Assembly: GCA_018813065.1 (NCBI GenBank)
Contig: JAHJCH010000073.1
Span: 1-38,282, forward strand
DNA length: 38,282 bases
DNA from: Myxococcota bacterium
Lineage (GTDB): Bacteria; Myxococcota_A; Bradymonadia; UBA7976; UBA1532
Direction: 5' to 3'
The number at the start of each line of letters is the position of its first letter. The first letter of the stretch is position 1. The notes beneath the pieces are model-generated. The model was not told the DNA's origin. It did not search any database and saw nothing but the letters and a program-made list of their open reading frames with translations. The translations under genes were made by a program, and so were the position numbers. This document shows, piece after piece, positions 9,438 to 17,848 of the stretch.

Positions 9438-10275
9438 GACCAAAGAGGAGGGCCTCCAACCCTGAGAGGGCCAGGAAGGGGCCGTAGGGGATCACCATGC
9501 GCGGGGGCGCGTCGCCGTAGTCCTCGCCGAAGCGGGCGTCCAGCTCGGTGGTCGTCATCGTCAGGCTGTTGTCACGGCCCGTGATCTTGGAGATGAGCCC
9601 CATCAGCGCGGTGATCAGCAGCGCCTGCGTGGCGCTAGCGAAGAGGATAAAGGGCAGCGGGCGCCAGCCGAGGAAGGCGCCGAGGAGCATCACCAGCTTG
9701 ACATCGCCCAGGCCCATCGCCTCGCGGCGGAACATCAGCCAGCCCAGCCCAAAGACGAACAGCAGCGCCAGCGCGCCGATCACCGCGCCCATGAGGTGCT
9801 CCAGCCCGTCGATGCCCGGCAGCACAAAGGCGCCAAAGACGCCGATGGCCGTCAGCGGGATGGTGATCTCATCGGGCAGGATCGTGTGCTCCAGGTCGAT
9901 GAAGGTCAGCGCGATGAGCCCATAGACGAAGCTCTGCGCCCACAGCCAGGTCCACAGCCCCGAGATGAACGTGTCCGGGTCCAACGGCAAGACCGTGGCG
10001 CGGAAGAGGACCAGGGTCAGCACGCCCGTGGCCGCCTCGATGAGCATGTAGCGTGGGCTGTAGGCCGCCCCGCAGGCCCGACAACGCCCACGCAAGACCA
10101 AATAGCTGAGCACCGGGATGTTGTCATACCAGCGGATCGGCGTGTGGCAGGCGCTGCAACGTGAGCCCGGCGTCACCAAGGAGAGGTCTAAGGGCAGCCG
10201 GTAGATGACCACATTGAGGAAGCTGCCCCAGACAGCGCCCCAGGTGAAGGCGAAGACCTCAAACGCGGTGATCAT
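9391..10275 (-). CDS. pilD: Prepilin peptidase / N-methyltransferase (A24A)
   Basis: A 294-residue integral membrane aspartic protease that cleaves the leader of type IV prepilins and type II secretion pseudopilins and methylates the new N-terminus. It opens with the standard WGAVWGSFLNVVIYRLP. Next comes the cytoplasmic zinc/methyltransferase loop with two CxxC pairs (CSAC and CRAC, with RWYDNIPVLSYLVLRGRC between). The catalytic aspartates lie in TFIDLEHTILPDEITIPL and GLGDVKLVMLLGAFLGW. There is a ~40-residue hydrophilic insertion (TGRDNSLTMTTTELDARFGE) before the last helix with PYGPFLAL. The start ATG 10275 shares one base with the stop of the upstream glycosyltransferase (TGATG), implying coupling. 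No pilin gene is in the window. Confidence 0.95.
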   Translation of the reverse strand: MITAFEVFAFTWGAVWGSFLNVVIYRLPLDLSLVTPGSRCSACHTPIRWYDNIPVLSYLVLRGRCRACGAAYSPRYMLIEAATGVLTLVLFRATVLPLDPDTFISGLWTWLWAQSFVYGLIALTFIDLEHTILPDEITIPLTAIGVFGAFVLPGIDGLEHLMGAVIGALALLFVFGLGWLMFRREAMGLGDVKLVMLLGAFLGWRPLPFILFASATQALLITALMGLISKITGRDNSLTMTTTELDARFGEDYGDAPPRMVIPYGPFLALSGLEALLFGHAFFWEWVARLSGGG

Positions 10276-12680
10276 CAGCGTACTCTGATGGAGCCGAGCT
10301 GAGCGCGGTTGTCATTGTCCTTGGGCCCCGATTTGATCTTCATGCGCTGGCTGCCACGGTAGAGGCCCGCGTAGAACGTAAAGCGAGCAGGGGTGATACT
10401 GGAGTTGATTACCTTGTAATGGATGTCTTGGATGATATCCCCTGTCTTCCAGTCGCTCGTTGGATAGAGCCCCTCCACCGGGTCATGATCGCCGTGGATG
10501 CGCTGCCCTGGCGCGTCGATGTGGACAAATATCTTCCACTGATTGCGCATCTCCTTGAGCGGCCGCCAGAACAGCGTGAGGGTCACCGGCGAGCCCGGCC
10601 TGGGGCGCTCTGGCGAGACGCGCCAGCCGATCAGCTCAACCTTGTCCTCGAAGTTGATCTTGACGGGGTTGGCGTCGGGCGGCAGCGCCGGGACGATGGC
10701 GCGCTTGATGGGGCTCTTGTCCTCTTCGCCGTCCTTGAGCTGGTTGGAGACGAGGAGGTAGCGGTAGCTGCGATCATCGAGGACCGGCAGCGTGCGCCCA
10801 GAGGCGTCGCGGAACTCGGTGTTGATCCGCGCCAGGAGATCGCGGGGGATGATGGCGTAGAAGCGGCTGTCCTCTGCGGCGCGCTGCTTAAACGCCTTGC
10901 GATCCAGCTCCTTGAGGTTGCGCGTGTAGAAGGAGCGCGTCTGCGGCGGGATCTGGTAGCGGAAGAGGGGCTCCTCTCCGGTCGCCGAGGCTTGGTAGCG
11001 GTTGAGGATCTCACGCTGGCTGAAGTTGACGGTCAGCGCGTGGGCCACGAGGCCGTTGATGAACAGCCCCGAGGCCAGCAGGACGCCGATCAGCCCCCAG
11101 GTGATCACCCCATGATCACGGCCATAGCGCGCCAGCTCCGAGGCCAGGGCCGTAACCCAGCCATCGCGACGCCCACGCAGGAGGCGCACGCGCAGGCCCC
11201 ATAACACGCAGAGGAGGACATAGGTCAGCGCCGTCAGCCCGACGAAGACGATGAGGCTGCGGGCGTCGGGCAAGAGGCGGCCCCAGCCACGCCAAGCCAT
11301 AAAGGCCATAAAGGCGTCTGGGCGCTTCCAGAAGAGGAGCCCGGCGGGGAGCAGCGCGGGGGGCAAGAAGAAGTAGTTGAGCAGGCCCCGGCTGCGGCTG
11401 GGGTAGGCCAGCGCGCGGGCGATGGGCACAAAGAAGCGATGAAAGCCGCCTTGGTGGATGATCAGGAGGCCGAGGAGGGCGAAGTTGATCAGGCGCGCCA
11501 GCCACCAGCCCGTCAGCTGCGGGGGGAAGGCATCGACGCGCTCGCTGACCAGGGTGTCGGCCAGGGCGTGCGTCTCATGCTTGAGGTTGCTGTCCACCAG
11601 GGCGATGAGGATCACCGCCGTGAAGATCAGCAGCGGCTGAGGATCACCCTTGAGCACGCGGGCGAGGTAGGCGCCGACGGCCAAGGCCACGAAGGGCGCG
11701 CCGAGGAAGAGGGCGTAGTGGCTGTAGCTCATGCCGATGGCGGGGGCCAAGAAGGCGACGGCGAAGGCGGCGGTGAGGGGCACGGCGCCTTCGGGGCGGG
11801 CCTCATCCCAGAGGAGATCGGCGAAGGCGAGGGGCAAGAGCGCGCCGAGGGGGAAGAGGCCAAAGCCGATCTGATGAACGAACAGCTCGAAGCTGGGGCG
11901 ATCCTTGGCGCTGACGACGTGGTTGAGCCCGTCGGCCCAGAGGAGCAGCGCCTTGAGGTTGCCCTCGGGCTGGTAGTGGATGGCGCGCCATAAGCCCACC
12001 GCCACCAAGAGCAAGGCCAGGCCGACAGGCGCGGCGCCCAAGAGGCGCTTGAGGTCTGCGCCCCGCGCGGCGGCGACCACGGGCACCGCCAAGGGCACGA
12101 GGGCGGCGGGCAGGCCGCCGGTCAGCGCCGCCCCTGCCCAGGTCAACCAGGCGATCCAGCGCCACGCCCAGGCCCGCTCACCGTCGAGGATCAGGCGCAA
12201 AAAGGCCAAGGTGGACAGGGCGGTCAGGCCCATGATCTCCGCCCCGCCCAGGGCGAAGCGGCTGTGATAGGTGAAGAGGGGCATGGTCAAGAGCGCCAAG
12301 ACCGCCAGCCAGCCCGCCAGCCGCCCGTACATCCGCCGCCCGAGATCAAAGAGGAGCACCAAGATAGGCAGCCCCAAGAGGAGGCCGGGCAGCCTCAGCC
12401 CCAGCTCATTCATGCCAAAGAGCTTGGTGGTCAAGACCGCCAGCCAGGCGCGGAAGGGCAGATCTGGGATGACATCAAAGCCATCGCCGTTGGGCACCTG
12501 GAGGCGCATCCAGGCGCCCGTCTCGCGCATGGCCTGGATAATATTGGCGGTCTTGGCTTCCCAGGGCTCCCAGACCCCCAAGAAGGGCAAGAGCCCGCCG
12601 ATGAGCCCCAGCCCAAGCAGCGCCACCCAGAGGGGATCTCGCTGTGGTGTAAAGATCGGGGCGGGGTGCTTAACGGTCAT
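10275..12680 (-). CDS. ArnT/PMT-like glycosyltransferase with C-terminal globular domain
   Basis: An 801-residue polytopic membrane enzyme of the GT-C superfamily (ArnT / dolichyl-phosphate-mannose mannosyltransferase-like, PMT_2). Such enzymes move a sugar from a polyprenyl-phosphate donor to lipid or protein outside the inner membrane. N-terminal landmarks are GVWEPWEAKTANIIQAMRET, at the position of the family's catalytic acidic D/E loop, and LPFRAWLAVLTTKLFGMNEL with RLPGLLLGLPIL. About 10-12 hydrophobic helices follow to ~residue 560. The last ~220 residues are a soluble domain (VTLTLFWRPLKEMRNQWKIF, then HIDAPGQRIHGDHDPVEGLY). The start ATG 12680 has AGAGAAG upstream; a GTG at 12689 is also in frame but sits on that site. 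It is the first gene of the minus-strand run and is coupled to pilD; whether its target is a pilin or lipid A is unknown. Confidence 0.88.
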   Translation of the reverse strand: MTVKHPAPIFTPQRDPLWVALLGLGLIGGLLPFLGVWEPWEAKTANIIQAMRETGAWMRLQVPNGDGFDVIPDLPFRAWLAVLTTKLFGMNELGLRLPGLLLGLPILVLLFDLGRRMYGRLAGWLAVLALLTMPLFTYHSRFALGGAEIMGLTALSTLAFLRLILDGERAWAWRWIAWLTWAGAALTGGLPAALVPLAVPVVAAARGADLKRLLGAAPVGLALLLVAVGLWRAIHYQPEGNLKALLLWADGLNHVVSAKDRPSFELFVHQIGFGLFPLGALLPLAFADLLWDEARPEGAVPLTAAFAVAFLAPAIGMSYSHYALFLGAPFVALAVGAYLARVLKGDPQPLLIFTAVILIALVDSNLKHETHALADTLVSERVDAFPPQLTGWWLARLINFALLGLLIIHQGGFHRFFVPIARALAYPSRSRGLLNYFFLPPALLPAGLLFWKRPDAFMAFMAWRGWGRLLPDARSLIVFVGLTALTYVLLCVLWGLRVRLLRGRRDGWVTALASELARYGRDHGVITWGLIGVLLASGLFINGLVAHALTVNFSQREILNRYQASATGEEPLFRYQIPPQTRSFYTRNLKELDRKAFKQRAAEDSRFYAIIPRDLLARINTEFRDASGRTLPVLDDRSYRYLLVSNQLKDGEEDKSPIKRAIVPALPPDANPVKINFEDKVELIGWRVSPERPRPGSPVTLTLFWRPLKEMRNQWKIFVHIDAPGQRIHGDHDPVEGLYPTSDWKTGDIIQDIHYKVINSSITPARFTFYAGLYRGSQRMKIKSGPKDNDNRAQLGSIRVR

Positions 12681-12764
12681 AGCGCTCACTTCTCTGGTTT
12701 GATTGTGGGTTCTTTGGCTCGATTTTGGGCGGCAAGATAACCAATAAGCGCGGGCGGGGCGAGC

Positions 12765-14588
12765 CTAGATAAAGCCCTCCAAGACCTTCATCGCCAGCTT
12801 ATGCCGCCCAAAAGGCGGCATGATATAGGCGCCCTGCACGCGATGGCGCACGGCGTCGAGGGCCTCACGGGCGATGGCGACGCCCTCGGCCTGCCCCTCG
12901 CCGCGCGCGTCGGCGGCGGCCATGCGGGCCAAGATATAGTCGGGCACGGACATCCCTGGGACGTTGTCGTTGAGGAACTGGGCGTTGCGCAGGCTGGCGA
13001 GGGGGCACAGGCCCAGCATCACGGGCAGGCCCAAGGAGGCCACGTCATCGAGGAAGCGTGTGATCTTGAAGGGATCGTAGACGGGCTGGGTGAGCACCAC
13101 ATCGGCGCCAGCGTCGCGCTTCATCTCCAGGCGGCGCAGCTCTCGTTCATAGTCGATGGCCGCTGGCTCCGCGCCCGTGGCGCAGACGAAGGCCGTCGGC
13201 GCGGGCATGGGCTTACCTGCGGGATCGACGCCGCGGTTAAAGTCGGCCAGCACCCGCAGCAGGCCGACGCTGTCGATGTCATAGACGCCCGTGGAGTGTG
13301 GGTAGGGGCCCATCTTGGGCGGATCGCCGGTGATGATGACGAGATCACGGACACCCAAGACATGGGCGGCCAGCAGATGCGCTTGCAGGCCGAGGAAGCT
13401 GCGGTCACGACAGCAGACGTGCAGCGCGGGCTGAACGCCCGCCTCGATGAGCAGCCGCGCCATGGCCAGGTTGCCCATGCGCAGGCTGGCGCGGGGGCCA
13501 TCGGCGATGTTGACGGTGGTGACGCCGAAGGCCTGAAGGGCGCGGGCGGCGCGCAGCTGCTTGTCGAGATCAAAGCCCAGGGGTGGGTTCAGCTCCACGC
13601 TGGTGGCGAAGCGACCCTCCGCCAAGGCGGCGCCCAGGGGGGAGCGATCCTTGAGGGGCGTGGCGGCGGGCGCGCGCGGGGCGGCGGTGATCTCAACGCG
13701 CGGGGCGACGGCGGCGTCGGCGGACATCATGCGCGTGGCGTTGGCCATGCGGCGGATATGCTCGGGGCGGGTGCCACAGCAGCCGCCGACCGCCGCCACG
13801 CCAGCCTTGAGCAGTCGCCGCGCGAAGACGCCAAAATACTCGGGGTTGGCGACATAGATCGTGCGCTCCTCGACGCTGGAGGGCCGCCCGGCGTTGCCTT
13901 GAGCCAACACCGGCGCGCCGAGGCCGACCATCTTCGGCGCGACATCGAACATCAGATCGGGCCCGCCGCCGCAGTTGGCGCCGATGACATCCGCGCCCGC
14001 CTCGATGAGCCGCTTGGCCACCTGCCGTGGGGTCTGCCCCTCGGCGCCGAGGCCGCTGGGCTTGAACTTATAGAGGGCGATCAGCGGCTTGGTGGTGTGG
14101 GCGCGAGCGCGGCGGGTGATCAGCTCCAGCTCTTGGAGCACGCCGAACGTCTCGAAGAGGATCACGTCCACATCGAGCTTGAGCAGCACCATCAGCTGGG
14201 CCTCAAGGGCGTCGATGGCCTCCAAGCCCTCAGGGCGCGTCAGCGTGTCGAGGCCGATCCCTGTCGGCCCGACGCTGCCGGCCACATAAGCGCGCCCCCC
14301 CGCGATCTCTTGCGCCAGGCGAACCCCTGCGGTGTTGATGGCCTCCATCTGCTCGGCGAGGCCGTGGGCCGCCAGGCGGGGGGTGGAGGCGCCGAAGGTG
14401 TTGGTGGTCAGCACGCGGGCGCCCGCTTGAAGGTAGTCGGCGTGGATCTGACGGATGAGATCGGGCTGACTGAGGTTGATCTCCTCAAAGCAGTGGTTGA
14501 GGAAGACCCCGCGCTCATAAAGGAGGGAGCCCATCGCCCCATCGAAGAGGAGGCCACCGGCGGCCACGGCGTCGAGAAAGGGCCTCAC
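12765..14588 (-). CDS. Bifunctional homocysteine S-methyltransferase / methylenetetrahydrofolate reductase
   Basis: A 607-residue fusion of the YitJ type. Residues ~1-290 are a homocysteine methyltransferase domain: FDGAMGSLLYERG at the start, TNTFGAS, and the zinc-binding cysteines in ANCGGGP (~206) and GGCCGTRPEHIR (~271-272). Residues ~310-607 are a MetF-like flavoprotein reductase: FATSVELNPPLGFDLDKQL, CRDRSFLGLQAHLLAAHVLG, ITGDPPKMGPYPHSTGVYD, DVVLTQPVYDPFKITRFL, and the conserved PFGRHKLAMKVLEGF tail. It would make 5-methyltetrahydrofolate and methylate homocysteine to methionine. The start is GTG 14588 with GGAG eight bases upstream. It looks monocistronic, divergent from the DUF5684-like gene. 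No SAM or SAH riboswitch was recognised in the leader. Confidence 0.95.
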   Translation of the reverse strand: MRPFLDAVAAGGLLFDGAMGSLLYERGVFLNHCFEEINLSQPDLIRQIHADYLQAGARVLTTNTFGASTPRLAAHGLAEQMEAINTAGVRLAQEIAGGRAYVAGSVGPTGIGLDTLTRPEGLEAIDALEAQLMVLLKLDVDVILFETFGVLQELELITRRARAHTTKPLIALYKFKPSGLGAEGQTPRQVAKRLIEAGADVIGANCGGGPDLMFDVAPKMVGLGAPVLAQGNAGRPSSVEERTIYVANPEYFGVFARRLLKAGVAAVGGCCGTRPEHIRRMANATRMMSADAAVAPRVEITAAPRAPAATPLKDRSPLGAALAEGRFATSVELNPPLGFDLDKQLRAARALQAFGVTTVNIADGPRASLRMGNLAMARLLIEAGVQPALHVCCRDRSFLGLQAHLLAAHVLGVRDLVIITGDPPKMGPYPHSTGVYDIDSVGLLRVLADFNRGVDPAGKPMPAPTAFVCATGAEPAAIDYERELRRLEMKRDAGADVVLTQPVYDPFKITRFLDDVASLGLPVMLGLCPLASLRNAQFLNDNVPGMSVPDYILARMAAADARGEGQAEGVAIAREALDAVRHRVQGAYIMPPFGRHKLAMKVLEGFI

Positions 14589-14920
14589 TTCATCTCCAAC
14601 CCGAGGGGGCGGGCGTCACGTTGAGGCGCTGGTTTAGCCGATCTGCCTTCAGGGTTCAAGGTGAGGGCGGCGAGCGCCGCGCTTTGAGCCGACCTCGACC
14701 GGGCGCGGGCGCCCTCCCCCCCCCTGCGTTGGCGTCGGTCAGCATCTAAACACTTGAAGATAAAGGTGAATTCTACCCTGTTTTTTTGGTGCATTTTTTC
14801 CGCATATCGGTTGCGCGGCGCGGGCGTTTATGCGCTAATCAACGCGCAAAGGCCAACGGATTCATTCACCATCAAGACACCGCCTCACTGTGCCTTGATC
14901 TTTAAAAGAGAGAGGTCAAA
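14589..14920 (+). other. Divergent intergenic region, 332 bp, with weak promoter candidate
   Basis: This separates the minus-strand methyltransferase/MTHFR gene from the plus-strand DUF5684-like gene. The left half is very GC-rich, with a run of nine C at 14716-14724. The right half (14750-14900) is AT-richer, with T-runs at 14781-14787 and 14794-14799. A weak plus-strand promoter match, TTGCGC (14811-14816) then 17 bp and GCTAAT (14834-14839), could serve the downstream gene. I see no riboswitch, tRNA or convincing terminator, and the short frames here look non-coding. Confidence 0.4.
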
Positions 14921-15286
14921 ATGGACCCGAATCAGATGCAGATGGAACTCCCGATTGTACCGATGATTATCGCGGTGATCGTGAGCCTCATTACGCTCGC
15001 GGGCATGTGGAAGATGTATGAGAAGGCCGATAAGCCCGGCTGGGCCTGCCTTATCCCCATCTACAACATCATCGTGCTGCTGGACATCGCTGGGAAGCCC
15101 GCTTGGTGGTTCTTGCTGTTCTTTATCCCGATCGTGAACATTATCGTCCTGGTCCTGTTGGCCGTCGGCATCGCCAAGTCCTTTGGCAAGGGCGGCGGCT
15201 TCGCCGTGGGCCTGCTGCTCCTCGGCGGCCTCTTCTACCCCATCTTGGGCTTCGGTGACGCCAAGTACATTGGCCCCCAGGGCTGA
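14921..15286 (+). CDS. Small DUF5684-like membrane protein
   Basis: A 121-residue inner-membrane protein of unknown function. Four hydrophobic helices are evident: ~12-31 (IVPMIIAVIVSLITLAGMWK), ~42-58 (GWACLIPIYNIIVLLDIA), ~62-82 (WWFLLFFIPIVNIIVLVLLA) and ~92-108 (FAVGLLLLGGLFYPILG). The motif KADKPGWACLIPIYN followed by GKPAWWFLL and ending FYPILGFGDAKY is the pattern of DUF5684 proteins, often annotated as signal-peptidase-like only by neighbourhood. No catalytic residues are visible. The start ATG 14921 follows AGAGAGG. It stands 214 bp before the collar-protein triplet on the same strand. A functional link to that triplet is possible but not shown. Confidence 0.85.
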   Translation: MDPNQMQMELPIVPMIIAVIVSLITLAGMWKMYEKADKPGWACLIPIYNIIVLLDIAGKPAWWFLLFFIPIVNIIVLVLLAVGIAKSFGKGGGFAVGLLLLGGLFYPILGFGDAKYIGPQG

Positions 15287-15500
15287 ACTTCTCACCAGCC
15301 TCCCTGCCTCTCTCGCCAGCCCCCCGCCCGCTCTAAACCCTTAAATGAGAAGCAATATCGAGCGAGTCACCAAGTGACGATGCGCGACGACGCCTTGCCT
15401 TGAGGTGACATAAAGCGCACATTGACGCACCACGCCGTGCGCACGCCAGGCGAGCTGGCTGGAATCGCTCAAAATATCGAGAGCAACGAACGAGGTGAAG

Positions 15501-16010
15501 ATGTCTGAGCCATTCATTGGCGAGATCCGCATGTTTGGGGGCAACTTCGCCCCGCGAGGCTGGGCCTTCTGCGATGGTCAACTCTTGCCCATCGACCAAA
15601 ACCCGGCGCTGTTCTCGCTCTTGGGCACGAACTATGGCGGGGATGGTCGGACCACCTTTGCCTTGCCCGATCTGCGAGGCCGCGCCCCGATCCACGCCGG
15701 CAACGGCCCAGGGCTAAGCCCGCGCGTCTTGGGCCAAGCGGGCGGCGCCGAGAGTGTCACCCTGAACACACAGCACCTGCCCTCTCACGCGCATGACCTC
15801 TTGGCCACCCAGGCGCCCGCCACCGAGGCGGCGCCCCATGACGGCGTGTTCGCGTTGGCGGAGACCGATCGCTACCACCAGGGCGAGGCCGACGCGCGGC
15901 TGAGCCCTGCGCTCAGCGCGGGGGGCGGCCAAGTACACTCAAACCTACAACCTCAGCTCGCCGTGAGCTTCATCATCGCCCTCGTGGGCATCTATCCCTC
16001 ACGCAACTAG
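15501..16010 (+). CDS. Phage tail collar domain protein (Mdp type), copy 1 of 3
   Basis: A 169-residue protein with an N-terminal tail-collar domain (PF07484 type), annotated in many bacteria as microcystin-dependent or tail-fibre protein; the cellular role is not established. The opening EPFIGEIRMFGGNFAPRGWA is followed by FCDGQLLPIDQNPALFSLLG and TTFALPDLRGRAPIH. A conserved HxH pair sits in LPSHAHD (~96-100). The middle (~100-145) is variable, and the C-terminus GGGQVHSN..SFIIALVGIYPSRN is shared with the other copies. The start ATG 15501 is preceded by GAGGTGA; the GTG at 15495 lies inside that site. There is no signal peptide or other phage gene nearby. It begins a tight operon, 8 bp from the next copy. 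Confidence 0.93.
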   Translation: MSEPFIGEIRMFGGNFAPRGWAFCDGQLLPIDQNPALFSLLGTNYGGDGRTTFALPDLRGRAPIHAGNGPGLSPRVLGQAGGAESVTLNTQHLPSHAHDLLATQAPATEAAPHDGVFALAETDRYHQGEADARLSPALSAGGGQVHSNLQPQLAVSFIIALVGIYPSRN

Positions 16011-16018
16011 GAGGTGTC

Positions 16019-16528
16019 ATGGAGCCATTCATCGGCGAGATCTGCATCTTTGGGGGCAACTTCGCCCCGCGCGGCTGGGCGTTCTGCGATGGCCAACTCT
16101 TGCCCATCGCCCAAAACGCCGCGCTGTTCTCGATCTTGGGCACGACCTACGGCGGCGATGGGCGAACCACCTTCGCGCTCCCCGATCTGCGTGGGCGGCT
16201 GGCCTGCCACCCAGGGCGTGGGCCAGGCCTCACGGAGCGCCGCCTCGGGCAAGCCTTCGGCGCGGAGACGATCACGCTCCAAGAGGCTCAGATCCCCAGC
16301 CACAGCCACGGCGTGCCCGCCAGCGCCCAGCCCGCCAGCGACGCCAACCCGCGCGCGGGCCTCCCCGCCGTCACCCCTGATGCGACCTATGGTGTGCCCA
16401 GCGGCGGCGCGATGAACGCCGCCTCGGTGGCGCCCAGCGGCGGCGGCCAAGCCCATGACAACCTCCAGCCCTTCTTGGTGGTCAACTACATCATCGCCCT
16501 TCAAGGGCTTTACCCTTCGCGCGGCTAG
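16019..16528 (+). CDS. Phage tail collar domain protein (Mdp type), copy 2 of 3
   Basis: A 169-residue paralogue of the preceding gene. Over the first ~60 residues only about six differ from copy 1 (for example C/I for R/M in GEICIFGGNFAPRGW), and the DNA there is nearly identical, so tandem duplication is likely. The HxH pair is in IPSHSHGVP. The centre (~100-145: SAQPASDANPRAGLPAVTPD) is unrelated in detail to copy 1. The C-terminus again has GGGQAHDNLQPFLVVNYIIA and ends GLYPSRG. A GGAGGT site overlaps the stop of copy 1 just upstream of the ATG, so translation is probably coupled. Variable centre and constant ends suggest that the copies form one structure with different exposed parts. 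Confidence 0.93.
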   Translation: MEPFIGEICIFGGNFAPRGWAFCDGQLLPIAQNAALFSILGTTYGGDGRTTFALPDLRGRLACHPGRGPGLTERRLGQAFGAETITLQEAQIPSHSHGVPASAQPASDANPRAGLPAVTPDATYGVPSGGAMNAASVAPSGGGQAHDNLQPFLVVNYIIALQGLYPSRG

Positions 16529-16536
16529 GAGCTGAG

Positions 16537-17043
16537 ATGGAACCTTTCCTCGGAGAGATCCGCATATTTGGGGGCAACTTCGCGCCACGGGGCTGGGCGC
16601 TCTGTGATGGCCAGTTCCTGCCGATCAACCAAAACCAGGCCCTCTTCTCCCTCCTGGGCACGATGTATGGCGGGGATGGGCGGACCACCTTCGCGCTGCC
16701 TGATCTGCGGGGCCGCGCCGCCATGCATATGGGCGAAGGCCCTGGGCTCAGCGCGCGCCCTCAAGGGCAGCGCGGCGGCGCCGAGCAAGTCACCCTCACC
16801 GTCCAGCAGATCCCCAGCCATCGCCACGGCTTGCCCATCAGCGACGCGCCCAGCCAAGGGGCGCCGCAGGGCGCGGCGGCGGCGACGACGCGGGGTGAGG
16901 GCTACGCGCCGATGGGTCAACCGATAAGCATGGGCGCGGCCCTCGACGCCCAAGGCGGCGGCCTGGGCCATGAGAACATGGGGCCGTATTTGACCCTCAA
17001 CTACATCATCGCCCTCCAAGGCATCTTCCCCCCAAGGAGCTGA
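16537..17043 (+). CDS. Phage tail collar domain protein (Mdp type), copy 3 of 3
   Basis: A 168-residue third paralogue. The N-terminal collar domain MEPFLGEIRIFGGNFAPRGW, LCDGQFLPINQNQALFSLLG and TTFALPDLRGRAAMHMG matches copies 1 and 2. The HxH pair is in IPSHRHGLP. The variable centre is Ala/Gly-rich with QGAPQGAAAATTRGEGYAPM. The C-terminus GGGLGHENMGPYLTLNYIIA ends GIFPPRS, a little more diverged than the other two. The gene starts 8 bp after copy 2, and its stop lies 2 bp before the Tat-exported NHL gene, so all four genes are almost certainly one transcript. In other bacteria such collar genes also occur as triplets, which argues for a conserved three-part assembly rather than a prophage remnant. 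Confidence 0.93.
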   Translation: MEPFLGEIRIFGGNFAPRGWALCDGQFLPINQNQALFSLLGTMYGGDGRTTFALPDLRGRAAMHMGEGPGLSARPQGQRGGAEQVTLTVQQIPSHRHGLPISDAPSQGAPQGAAAATTRGEGYAPMGQPISMGAALDAQGGGLGHENMGPYLTLNYIIALQGIFPPRS

Positions 17044-17045
17044 AC

Positions 17046-17786
17046 ATGGACCGACGATCCTTCTTGCTGGGGGCCTTGGGCGGCGCGGCGCTCAGCGCCA
17101 GCTGGACGCCCCTGCGCGCCCTCTCCGCCGCGCCGCCTTTGGATGGCCTGCGGCTGAGGCACCCCACCTTGGGGCACATCGAGATCAACACCCAAGAGGG
17201 CTGGATTGGCACAGCGAGGTGGCGCGTAGAGGGCCTCAACGCGCCTCAACCCGGCGCCGTGGCCCCCGACGGGGCCGTGTGGAGCTGCGAGCTGGGCGCC
17301 CACCGGCTTATGCGGATCAGCGCAGAGGGCCAAGTCACCGCCTTTGGCGCGTACGGCGCCGCCCTCGGCCAGCTCTGCTACCCACGCGGGCTGACGCTCG
17401 GGCCGGATGGCCTGATCTACCTCGCTGATGGCCTCAACCACCGCGTTCAGATCTTCGATCAACGCGGGATCGCCCTCGGCCAGATCGGCGACGGCGCGCT
17501 CAACGGGCCGCGTGGCGTCGCCTTTGACCGGGCGGGGCGCCTCTACGTCACCGACGCGGGCGCGCGCCGCGTGCGGGTCTTTGATGTGGGCTCAGGGGCT
17601 CAGCGGTTGGCCTTTGGGCTCAGCGAAGATCAGCCCTTCTCCCCCTCGGGGATCTACATCGACGATGAGGGCGGCGTACACGTGAGCGACATCGCGCGCG
17701 CCGAGATCCTCACCTTCGACACCCAGGGCGCGCCGCGTCGCCGCCGCGCGCTGCGCGTTGGCCGCGGTGTTGAGGTGCGCGCGTGA
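17046..17786 (+). CDS. Tat-exported NHL-repeat beta-propeller protein
   Basis: A 246-residue protein with a twin-arginine-type signal (MDRRSFLLGALGGAALSASW) and a likely cleavage site near ALSA-APP (~27). The mature part holds about four NHL-type blades: QPGAVAPDGAVWSCELGAHR, LCYPRGLTLGPDGLIYLADG with LNHRVQIFD, LNGPRGVAFDRAGRLYVTDA, and FSPSGIYIDDEGGVHVSDIA. Such propellers usually serve protein or ligand binding; no catalytic residues are recognised. Four blades are fewer than a closed six-bladed ring, so it may dimerise or be incomplete. It follows copy 3 of the collar proteins by 2 bp. Tat export implies folding in the cytoplasm before transport, possibly with a bound factor, or with one of the signal-less collar proteins hitch-hiking; this last idea is inference. 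Confidence 0.87.
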   Translation: MDRRSFLLGALGGAALSASWTPLRALSAAPPLDGLRLRHPTLGHIEINTQEGWIGTARWRVEGLNAPQPGAVAPDGAVWSCELGAHRLMRISAEGQVTAFGAYGAALGQLCYPRGLTLGPDGLIYLADGLNHRVQIFDQRGIALGQIGDGALNGPRGVAFDRAGRLYVTDAGARRVRVFDVGSGAQRLAFGLSEDQPFSPSGIYIDDEGGVHVSDIARAEILTFDTQGAPRRRRALRVGRGVEVRA

Positions 17787-17836
17787 GCGTCGGTGCCCCC
17801 GCGATGAATCGGCCTCAACGTGTCATCGCGCATCTC

Positions 17837-17843
17837 AAAGGAG
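17837..17843 (+). promoter_or_regulatory. Ribosome binding site fixing the MopE/delta-60 lipoprotein start
   Basis: AAAGGAG five bases before ATG 17849. It decides the start of the next gene. The frame is open back to a GTG at 17783 overlapping the previous stop, but only the 17849 start gives a proper lipoprotein signal at the N-terminus. Confidence 0.8.
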
Positions 17844-17848
17844 ATCTC

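Noticed and set aside
12801-14624. 607-codon plus-strand frame opposite the methyltransferase/MTHFR gene
   Set aside because: Composition-driven antisense frame (Gly/Ala/His-rich) fully covering a gene with many conserved motifs.
14589-14750. SAM, SAH or cobalamin riboswitch before the methionine-synthesis gene
   Set aside because: The leader was read on the minus strand for the conserved SAH and SAM motifs; none was recognisable.
14754-14966. 70-codon frame starting at TTG in the intergenic region
   Set aside because: It runs out of frame into the DUF5684-like gene, has no ribosome site and no protein-like pattern.
15501-17043. Prophage or phage-tail-like injection system
   Set aside because: Only collar-domain proteins are present; no sheath, tube, baseplate, capsid, integrase or lysis genes in the window.
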